This document shows positions 21,252 to 26,671 of a stretch of DNA of 26,671 bases, piece by piece (the first letter of the stretch is position 1; every line of letters starts with the position of its first letter). Position numbers and translations under genes: made by a program. This stretch comes from a virus. The stretch is from IMG/VR virus record IMGVR_UViG_3300025438_000117, positions 1 to 26,671 of that record; one strand, 5' to 3'. A model generated the notes under the pieces. The model was not told the origin of the DNA. It searched no databases and saw nothing but the letters and a program-made list of their open reading frames with translations.

Positions 21252-21282
21252 CAAAGGTACAAAAATTTTGTTTATAAACAAA
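21252..21282 (-). promoter_or_regulatory. Promoter with palindromic operator (copy 1)
   Basis: TTTG (21279-21282), exact 19-nt spacer, TACCTTTG (21252-21259), about 26 nt before ATG 21226. The palindrome TTTGTTTATAAACAAA occupies 21267-21282. The sequence from palindrome through -7 box is identical to copy 3. Bases 21283-21379, between this promoter and the terminase stop, hold nothing else I can name. Confidence 0.8.
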
Positions 21283-21379
21283 GAAAAACTTACTTTTATT
21301 TCATTTTAGCCTAAAATTACAATCCCAATGAGGGCGTGGGCTAGGTCTCCATTGCTTCTACGGTGGGTACAACTTTTTT

Positions 21380-24082
21380 CTAATCTAATCCCTCGCCTCC
21401 CAAGAAAGCAGCAAAACCTCTATTCTCTGCTCTATATCCTTTTCGTACCCAGTTCCAATATACAACTGCATCTGCTACGTTAGGAGATTTACCGCCTAGA
21501 CGTTTCTTAATATTCTCTTTTCCCTCTATGGTTATCATAGAATTAGATGCTTCAAACTTTGGTATGCAGAGTTCCTTACATAATTGGGCTAACATCACTT
21601 TATCATCTCCAAGGTCTATGTTAATAAAACCTCTACGGATGTCCTCACGAAGTTCCCAATACATTTGCCCTCTTAAATTCTGAAATCGGTACATTGGTGC
21701 AAGTATCTTTTTTCCTGCCTCCCAACGCTCCTCTTTGGGTATAACTTCTGTCCATTGTCCTCCAGATAATGATTGAACTCTAAAGTTGTCATCTACAAAA
21801 GCGTTTACTGTAGCCACTCCTACTCCTACACTATCCACGCCCACGAATTGAGCATTAATATTGTAGTCGTCTAATACTGGAACTTCATAATCACAATAAC
21901 CTTTAATTCCTAGTGCTGTACTGTCCATATATAGATTATAAGCAAGGTGGGTAGCGTTCTCACATTGGAACTCAAATACTGCTTTAATCGTGTTAAGTTC
22001 TCCAAATACAAGTGAGGCTTTATCTCCATTGGTAGAGTTTGCAACATCCACTCCTACTGCATTCTGACTACTGACTTTCGGATCATCTGTATTTTCTGTA
22101 TTAACACATTTTTCTATCCACTCCATCTTAATCAAACTATCCGTAGATTGTGCAGGACTGATGCCTCGTACCATTGCCTGCCATAGTGGGCTACTTTCTC
22201 CGTAGTTGTCGCTTCTTGAATTGATAGAAGATTGAGTAATAGCCCCTGCAAACATCTCATTTTGGTTTACTATGTTTGGGTGGTCAAGACTGGATGCCCT
22301 AATTGCAAAGCAGTCTTTTTGAATTGAGAACTGGTGTAAAGCATCGAACTCGTTGTTAGGGTTTCCTACTCCTATGATGAAGTTAGTGTTACCAGTACAA
22401 GTGTTTTGAAGGGCAGTTATAATTGATGGTGGAATACCTGTACACTCCTCCAGAATGATTAACATAAACTTCCTGTGGAAACCTCTGGCTTTATCTTCAC
22501 TCTCTTTGTTAGAAGATGTCCCTGTAATGAAACCAGTCGCCTGCCACGCATTAGACCTAGCGAGTGTTTTCTCCTCTTCGGTCATACTATCGTTAATGTT
22601 CCACTCCATCGCTAACTTTAGTTGCCACTTTTGAGAGTTTGGTCTCAATTTCTTAATCTTTGGATATAGCATACTAATTTCAGACCAAAGACCGCCTTTC
22701 AACTGGTTTTCTGACGGGCAAGTTGTTAGTACCAAAGAATTATCAAAGCAATCTAAAAACCATAATACGATACGAGCCAAGCAATATGTTTTACCTGTAT
22801 TGTGAGTAACAACAAAATTACTCATTAAATATAAATTATTCCCATCTAGTTCAAAACCGTAATAGTCTCCTACTTCCTTAACCTTTACATTAAATCCTGT
22901 AAATAGTACATTTTTATTGTGTATTCTTTTGGGTGTTTTCTTTCTAGGTACTAATACTGGTACTATATTACAATATCCGCTGATGTTGATTCTGTAGACC
23001 CCTTTGAAATCGTTTTCATAATACTGACTATTAGCCATAAAACCCAAACTTCTGCATAAGTATAAAATATCTTCTGAAAGTCCTTTTAATGCCGTAGAAT
23101 ACTCAAAGCCTTTCCCATCACGGATGCCGTCGCTATCTATAAGACCTGCTAGCAGTTTAAGTCTGTCTTTCCTGTTAGAAGTAAGATAATTTTTTGGTAT
23201 TCTTTTTTCCTTTTGTACTAAAGTTGTTTCTAAGTATCTCTTTAAGTTATTTCTGCCTCCTCCGTAGGTTATTAGATAATTAGGAGTTCTAGTACCTTGA
23301 CTGTCTCTTTTACTTACCCTAGCCCCTATGGTTTGTGCAAATTCATATATGTAAGCTACAATCTCTGCATCTATATTAGTTATTGCAGGAGAATTTGTAC
23401 TGCCATCTCCTAGCCATAACCCCATAAAGTAAGGACAATACGCTAGCTTCTTCTTTCTGAAACTTACTCCAGTACTGTGCTGCTTATAATTATGTTTTTT
23501 CCTGCTGCTCCAATTGAGGTAGTCTCTCACACTAACATTTTCTGTTAGTGGATAACTCCTACCTTTTATTTTTTTATCTCCTGTTAGTTTAAGATTTAGA
23601 ATGTGAGAAGCGTTTACAGTATATGGTTCTCCTTTGTTGGGTACTATTTTGTACATTAACTCTTTGCCTCTATGTAATTTAAGTACATTTCTAGGTTTAG
23701 AATCATCCCCCATAATCTTGTCTCCTATCTCTATGTCTTGAACCTTTTTAATGCTGCCGTTGTGCATTAAAATACCTTGTCCGTAAGCGTGGCATCCTGT
23801 ACCGCTCTCTACTGCTACATTCTTATAAGTTGGTAGTTTGCCCTCCGATACTTCTTTGTAAGATGCTCCAAGGATATTCCAAGCTGTAGCAAGTGGGTCT
23901 TTAGTTCCGTCCCATTCGTGAGTATCGTAGCCCTCATTTAGAGACCATAGAAAATCTTTTGGGTCTTCCCCTAAACGCTCTTCTAACCATAGCATAGGAT
24001 TTTTACGCCATCGTTCATTCTGCTTTATTTCAGCAAGCTGTTTTAATGCTCTTATTTGTCTCGGACTATACTTTTTAGCCAT
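21380..24082 (-). CDS. terL: Terminase large subunit interrupted by an intein
   Basis: The 900-aa precursor leaves a 568-aa terminase after intein removal. TerL is the ATPase-nuclease motor that cuts and pumps phage DNA into the prohead through the portal. The Walker A motif is split: ...NVAVESGTG ends before residue 97 and TGKTYCLARIV resumes at 429, giving SGTG-TGKT when joined. Walker B is MLIILEE (540-546). The RNase H-like nuclease has GVDVANSTNGDKAS (Asp679), FVGVDSVGVG (Asp750) and SPNVADAVVYWNW (Asp871), the three expected acidic positions. The ATG start gives MAKKYSPRQIRALKQLAEIK, a normal helical start. The small subunit gene lies upstream at 24171. A TACCTTTG box in the 88-nt gap could provide an extra promoter. 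Confidence 0.93.
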   Translation of the reverse strand: MAKKYSPRQIRALKQLAEIKQNERWRKNPMLWLEERLGEDPKDFLWSLNEGYDTHEWDGTKDPLATAWNILGASYKEVSEGKLPTYKNVAVESGTGCHAYGQGILMHNGSIKKVQDIEIGDKIMGDDSKPRNVLKLHRGKELMYKIVPNKGEPYTVNASHILNLKLTGDKKIKGRSYPLTENVSVRDYLNWSSRKKHNYKQHSTGVSFRKKKLAYCPYFMGLWLGDGSTNSPAITNIDAEIVAYIYEFAQTIGARVSKRDSQGTRTPNYLITYGGGRNNLKRYLETTLVQKEKRIPKNYLTSNRKDRLKLLAGLIDSDGIRDGKGFEYSTALKGLSEDILYLCRSLGFMANSQYYENDFKGVYRINISGYCNIVPVLVPRKKTPKRIHNKNVLFTGFNVKVKEVGDYYGFELDGNNLYLMSNFVVTHNTGKTYCLARIVLWFLDCFDNSLVLTTCPSENQLKGGLWSEISMLYPKIKKLRPNSQKWQLKLAMEWNINDSMTEEEKTLARSNAWQATGFITGTSSNKESEDKARGFHRKFMLIILEECTGIPPSIITALQNTCTGNTNFIIGVGNPNNEFDALHQFSIQKDCFAIRASSLDHPNIVNQNEMFAGAITQSSINSRSDNYGESSPLWQAMVRGISPAQSTDSLIKMEWIEKCVNTENTDDPKVSSQNAVGVDVANSTNGDKASLVFGELNTIKAVFEFQCENATHLAYNLYMDSTALGIKGYCDYEVPVLDDYNINAQFVGVDSVGVGVATVNAFVDDNFRVQSLSGGQWTEVIPKEERWEAGKKILAPMYRFQNLRGQMYWELREDIRRGFINIDLGDDKVMLAQLCKELCIPKFEASNSMITIEGKENIKKRLGGKSPNVADAVVYWNWVRKGYRAENRGFAAFLGGEGLD
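22799..23794 (-). other. Intein with LAGLIDADG homing endonuclease (332 aa) in the TerL Walker A motif
   Basis: Residues 97-428 of the TerL precursor. The first residue is Cys97 in block A (CHAYGQGILMHNGSIKKVQD). Block B is YTVNASHILNL with the catalytic His. The two endonuclease motifs are YFMGLWLGDGST (about 218-229) and KLLAGLIDSDGI (about 309-320). The end is block F/G (NNLYLMSNFVVTHN) with His-Asn, followed by Thr as the +1 extein nucleophile. All residues needed for standard class 1 splicing are present, so it looks active. Insertion inside the P-loop makes the unspliced protein inactive. Confidence 0.95.
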
Positions 24083-24119
24083 ATTCGTTTTTAAGCGTTT
24101 TAAGAGGTTATTTTTTACT

Positions 24120-24127
24120 CAAAGGTA
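24120..24127 (-). promoter_or_regulatory. Possible promoter -7 box before terL
   Basis: TACCTTTG lies 37 nt before ATG 24082. The matching -33 position has TTTA-like sequence at about the right distance rather than TTTG, so strength is uncertain. Confidence 0.4.
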
Positions 24128-24170
24128 TAAACACTCCAGAAAATATTTTAAATGAACTGTATATAGCTTT

Positions 24171-24569
24171 CTAATCGTCTCCCTCAATTATTCTTAATAA
24201 TTCCTCTACCGATTTCTCTTTCATATCATTTTTAGTAATTTCGGTGTTGAGGTTGTGCTGTGTTTCAATGTAGCCTCTATGCTTTCCTTTAGTTTTTAAG
24301 TGAAATATTATAGATGCCTCCTTTCCGTTCTGAATGTTCTTACGCAAAGCAGCCTCCGAGAAGTCCAAGTCAATTTCTACCGCCTCCTCACAAGCAAGCC
24401 TATATTTCTCATCCTGCTCCATCCATAAATAATGAGTTTTTCTGTCAATGCCTACAGCCCTTGTAGATGCAGTTACATTTCCAAGAGTTTGATGGATGGC
24501 TCGTACCATTGCTTTCTTCTTTTGTGCTTTACTTAGTTTAGCTATGGTAGGTTTTTTCTGTTCTGTCAT
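24171..24569 (-). CDS. terS: Terminase small subunit
   Basis: This 132-aa protein would recognise the packaging site and load TerL. The basic N-terminus (KAQKKKAMVRAIHQTLGN) leads into a helix-turn-helix with the TerS signature NVTASTRAVGIDRKTHYLWM (31-50), followed by the oligomerisation helices (YRLACEEAVEIDLDFSEAAL, then KEASIIFHLKTKG with the usual 'a-x-I-F-x-L-K' motif). The acidic C-terminus (EELLRIIEGDD) would contact TerL. Length is normal for the family, and it is immediately upstream of terL. Confidence 0.85.
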   Translation of the reverse strand: MTEQKKPTIAKLSKAQKKKAMVRAIHQTLGNVTASTRAVGIDRKTHYLWMEQDEKYRLACEEAVEIDLDFSEAALRKNIQNGKEASIIFHLKTKGKHRGYIETQHNLNTEITKNDMKEKSVEELLRIIEGDD

Positions 24570-24608
24570 TGTGTCTCCTTTTTTATGGGCGTGTATTTTT
24601 GTGGAAAA

Positions 24609-24625
24609 TTTTGGTTACAAACATA
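24609..24625 (-). promoter_or_regulatory. Candidate promoter/operator before terminase genes
   Basis: TATGTTTG (24618-24625) matches TAnnTTTG; the -33 region has only GTTG at about 20 nt. It overlaps a 15-nt sequence, TGTTTGTAACCAAAA on the minus strand, shared with the promoter at 16185-16215. Confidence 0.45.
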
Positions 24626-24668
24626 CAACTTTTTATACATATTTACAACAACCTCTTGTATTTAAAAG

Positions 24669-24714
24669 AAAATATGCGAACCTAGTAATTTTACCTACTT
24701 TGCTCACATATTTT
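24669..24714 (-). terminator. Large AT-rich hairpin, probable terminator
   Basis: AAAATATGTGAGC pairs with GTTCGCATATTTT (13 bp, two G-U) around a 20-nt loop that contains AGTA/TACT. It stands 20 nt after the stop of the gene at 24734 and before the terminase unit. The 3' side is T-rich, so it may terminate the accessory operon. Confidence 0.55.
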
Positions 24715-24733
24715 TAAATCTTTTATTTTTGTA

Positions 24734-24976
24734 CTACTTTGGTATCAATTCTTCTTTATTAGTGGATAAAGCTATCGGTTGCATAGGTCTGTTGCCTGTT
24801 AATTGTTTAAACCAAATCTCCCCAGTTGCATACATTCTGCTTATCTCTTCTTCTGTGAGTTTGAAACAAAACGTAACACTACCCTCTTCTTTGTTATGGA
24901 ATGCAGGCAAGGTAGCGTACTCTGGTTGATGCTCTGCTATTCGTAAATTTACCTCTGGAAACTCTGATGCTTCCAT
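24734..24976 (-). CDS. Conserved small phage protein, function unknown
   Basis: This 80-aa protein starts MEASEFPEVNLRIAEHQPEY and contains ATLPAFHNKEEGSVTFCFKL, TEEEISRMYATGEIWFKQL, and RPMQPIALSTNKEEL. The pattern 'L-P-x-x-x-x-x-e-G-x-v-x-x-C-x-x-L-t-x-x-E-x-x-x-x-x-x-t-G-x-i-W-x-x-x-x-x-x-x-x-P-x-Q-P' recurs in small phage proteins of unknown function. It starts 1 nt after the upstream stop. Confidence 0.65.
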   Translation of the reverse strand: MEASEFPEVNLRIAEHQPEYATLPAFHNKEEGSVTFCFKLTEEEISRMYATGEIWFKQLTGNRPMQPIALSTNKEELIPK

Positions 24977-24977
24977 A

Positions 24978-25265
24978 CTACTCTTTTGATTTATCTACAA
25001 TCATTCCATTTTCCATATCATCTGTAGTTTTCTCAACAACATTCTTTTCAGTTCTGTATTGAACACAAAGTCTGTTAGCAATATGGTTAAATCCTAAATT
25101 ATCTACTTGGTCTCCTGTTATTTTTCTGTAGATGTCTGATGGTGCTACTGTAGCCATTGCGTGGATGAAGTCTGTAAGTTCATCTTCTTCCATATTAATA
25201 TGATGCTCGCTATCTTCATTGAAAATAGTATCTGCTAACGCTTCTATGATTTGGTGGGCAAACAT
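24978..25265 (-). CDS. 95-aa acidic protein, function unknown
   Basis: Starts MFAHQIIEALADTIFNEDSE, with an acidic helix (HHINMEEDELTDFIHAMATV) and an end NVVEKTTDDMENGMIVDKSK. Mostly helical, with no recognised domain. It lies 29 nt after the acyl carrier protein gene. Confidence 0.55.
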   Translation of the reverse strand: MFAHQIIEALADTIFNEDSEHHINMEEDELTDFIHAMATVAPSDIYRKITGDQVDNLGFNHIANRLCVQYRTEKNVVEKTTDDMENGMIVDKSKE

Positions 25266-25294
25266 TGTCCAGTTAGGTGTATCTGTCTTTGCCG

Positions 25295-25537
25295 TTAGTT
25301 TCTATATTTAGCCGTGATTTCGTACAACTGACCTACTGTAACTACTGCTTCTGCCTCCTTATCTGGTAGATTACAATTAAAGTCTTTTTCAACTAACATT
25401 ATTACTTCTACTCTATCTAGGCTGTCTAATCCTAAATCGTTTTCTAAATGTGTCTCTTCTGTAATTGGAGCATCCAAATCTAGGTTGGTATAACCTATTA
25501 GCATTTCGTTAATTTGGTCTTGTAAACTTTTGTCCAT
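25295..25537 (-). CDS. Phage-encoded acyl carrier protein
   Basis: This 80-aa protein has the length and layout of bacterial ACPs. The phosphopantetheine attachment motif is intact: LENDLGLDSLDRVEVIMLVE with Ser39 in the invariant D-S-L. Helix II (VEVIMLVEKDFNCNLPDKEA) carries the acidic recognition surface, and TVGQLYEITAKY forms the last helix. It would need the host 4'-phosphopantetheinyl transferase to become active and might then compete with or supplement the host ACP in fatty acid or LPS metabolism. Neighbours are a possible HTH gene and small unknown genes; no other lipid enzyme is in the window. Confidence 0.9.
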   Translation of the reverse strand: MDKSLQDQINEMLIGYTNLDLDAPITEETHLENDLGLDSLDRVEVIMLVEKDFNCNLPDKEAEAVVTVGQLYEITAKYRN

Positions 25538-25564
25538 AATCTCGGTATTTATGTTAATATTAAT

Positions 25565-25729
25565 TTATCTTTTATTGCCAAAACTATCGTAACCTTTTTC
25601 TTCCCTCCAAAAATATCCTGCTTCTGCCCAAACTACAGATACATAAGCCTGTTGAGTGTTGCACATTTTAGCAGTTGATTTAGGATTTACAAAACCTATG
25701 CACGATAGTATTTTCTGTTTTTTATTCAT
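25565..25729 (-). CDS. 54-aa possible helix-turn-helix protein
   Basis: A short frame from ATG 25729 (overlapping the ParB-like stop by 8 nt) to TAA 25565. Sequence MNKKQKILSCIGFVNPKSTA, then KMCNTQQAYVSVVWAEAGYF, ends EKGYDSFGNKR. Residues 14-36 (NPKSTAKMCNTQQAYVSVV) have the spacing of an HTH: helix, turn, then a recognition helix with Q-x-Y. It fills an otherwise empty 157-nt gap. Overlap with the upstream stop favours a real coupled gene. Confidence 0.6.
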   Translation of the reverse strand: MNKKQKILSCIGFVNPKSTAKMCNTQQAYVSVVWAEAGYFWREEKGYDSFGNKR

Positions 25730-26249
25730 CTTCTATTGCAAATGGTATTCCAGAGTTCGCATCAAATTCGTGCAGGCAGTCTGGACATATACATTCTATG
25801 ATTATTGGGTCTTCATCTCCACTGGTTTTAGTCATAGCCTTAATTGGTTCTACTGGGGCAAAACTTGGAAACGCTAATTGCATTAACTCATCATCTTTAG
25901 TGTAGTCTGCAAGTGCTGCTCCTTTCATATCAAAATCAAGTTCAGAAAATTCTCCTACCTTGTTGTCTGCTATTCTGTATTCTCTTATCTTTAAATCTGG
26001 GAGGTCCAATACTACTACTGGTATCTCTTCTAAGTCTAAATTACGTGCTGCATTATATCTTGAATGTCCTGTAACAATTACATAATCTTTATCAACTGTG
26101 ATTGGAACTAAAAATCCGTAGCGTGTTATTGCCTCCTCCAGTAGTTTTATAGATTTAGCATTGAAACGTGGATTGTTTGAATACGGTCTAATTTTTAAAA
26201 GAGACACCATTTCAATTTCCATATTGGTTGTATCTATTTTATTCGCCAT
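25722..26249 (-). CDS. ParB/Srx-like nuclease-domain protein (first of a tandem pair)
   Basis: This 175-aa protein has the ParB N-terminal fold: MVSLLKIRPYSNNPRFN (residues 14-30, with N-N-P-R), AITRYGFLVPITVDKDYVIV, and the signature GHSRYNAARNL (61-71). It continues KIREYRIADNKVGE, typical of phage ParB-like/DUF1015-type nuclease proteins. The C-terminus carries a possible zinc site, CICPDCLHEF (Cys153-155-158, His160). No ParB centromere-binding HTH follows, so it is a single-domain phage version with a likely role in DNA binding, nucleotide hydrolysis or modification rather than partition. Its start lies within the last 11 nt of the preceding ParB-like gene. Confidence 0.75.
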   Translation of the reverse strand: MANKIDTTNMEIEMVSLLKIRPYSNNPRFNAKSIKLLEEAITRYGFLVPITVDKDYVIVTGHSRYNAARNLDLEEIPVVVLDLPDLKIREYRIADNKVGEFSELDFDMKGAALADYTKDDELMQLAFPSFAPVEPIKAMTKTSGDEDPIIIECICPDCLHEFDANSGIPFAIEDE

Positions 26250-26671
26250 ATACTCTTATTTCAAATTTAGAACCACATTTAGGACAAGTAACCTCTCTGT
26301 CTTTGTCATTAGTTCTAACTTTATTAAATTTATTATGCTCTGACTTCCCTGCTTTATCAAGGTCGTATTCAGTAATATCTTTAATCTTACCTCCCAAAGA
26401 TTGATTTAGAAGATTATCAAGTGCAGACCCCTCATCAAACATAGATGCAAAAGTGTCCCAAGTTGTGCTGTCTCCTAATTCCTTAATCATTCTCAACTCC
26501 TGCCCTAACTTTACATCGTGCCATTCGGCAGCCTGTGAGATAGCATTGTCAAGAAGTCTCATTTTATCTTTAGCAACTTCGTCCTGCTCCTGTACTTCCA
26601 TAACCAAGACCTCTTTAACTTTGAGTTGTAGAAGTGCTTGATGTCTTACGTGCCCTGCTATAATTACATTT
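26239..26671 (-). CDS. Second ParB/Srx-like protein, 5' end outside window
   Basis: The frame remains open to the right edge, so the TTG at 26607 that precedes VMEVQEQ is not the true start. The visible N-terminal part reads VIIAGHVRHQALLQLKVKEV, matching the G-H-x-R-x-x-A-x-x-x-L ParB motif, and continues DKMRLLDNAISQAAEWHDVK. The C-terminus has a zinc-ribbon-like C-P-K-C-G-S-K-F. The pairing GH-x-RYNAA in the downstream gene with GH-x-RHQAL here indicates two related ParB-domain genes in tandem with 11-nt overlap. About 130 residues plus the start are missing or unseen. Confidence 0.7.
   Translation of the reverse strand, partial: NVIIAGHVRHQALLQLKVKEVLVMEVQEQDEVAKDKMRLLDNAISQAAEWHDVKLGQELRMIKELGDSTTWDTFASMFDEGSALDNLLNQSLGGKIKDITEYDLDKAGKSEHNKFNKVRTNDKDREVTCPKCGSKFEIRVYGE

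Noticed and set aside
21283-21379. Possible cos/pac or regulatory site after terL
   Set aside because: Only short, weak complementarities (AGCC/GGCT) are visible in this AT-rich gap; nothing specific can be supported.
1-26671. CRISPR array, insertion sequence, integrase or attachment site
   Set aside because: No regularly spaced direct repeats, transposase or integrase motifs, or tRNA-end duplications were seen, so lysogeny cannot be judged from this window.

Overview
The window is part of the genome of a contractile-tailed (myovirus-type) bacteriophage of a Bacteroidota host. Everything I can support as coding lies on the minus strand, so the biological reading direction runs from base 26671 down to base 1. 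Host evidence: AT-rich DNA, no recognisable Shine-Dalgarno spacing, and at least seven intergenic promoters of the Bacteroidetes form (TTTG, 19-20 nt spacer, TAnnTTTG). Phage evidence: a complete packaging, head, connector and contractile-tail gene order.

Layout in transcription order. 26671-24734: accessory genes, including two tandem ParB-like nuclease-domain proteins, a 54-aa possible HTH protein, an acyl carrier protein and two small unknowns, closed by a large hairpin. 24569-21380: terminase small subunit, then terminase large subunit carrying a 332-aa LAGLIDADG intein inserted inside its Walker A motif. 21282-17264: three short operons of tightly packed small genes (stop/start overlaps TAATG or ATGA), including an HNH-like protein and a stand-alone MutS domain-I-like protein. 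Each operon is headed by a near-identical promoter whose -33 box lies inside a 16-bp perfect palindrome. 17263-16401: an approximately 860-nt stretch with no credible ORF but at least a dozen stem-loops, my best candidate for an undescribed large structured RNA. 16400-14874: small unknown, membrane or secreted proteins ending at a strong terminator.

14762-11027: GroES-like co-chaperonin, portal protein fused to a MuF-like domain, a free-standing HNH homing endonuclease and a DUF7220-like membrane protein. 10973-7584: prohead protease fused to a scaffold-like region, decoration protein and major capsid protein, then a hairpin. 7514-2622: coiled-coil protein, terminator, four connector/neck/tail-terminator genes, sheath and tube, then a terminator. 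2505-1: tail assembly chaperone with a canonical -1 slippery site (T TTT TTC) giving a G/GT pair, then the tape measure protein, which runs off the left edge.

Together these genes package DNA (TerS/TerL), build and mature the prohead (portal, protease-scaffold, capsid, decoration, co-chaperonin), join head to tail and assemble a contractile tail. Promoters and terminators divide the late region into separately punctuated units. Assignments rest on sequence motifs and synteny read by eye; no database search was run.
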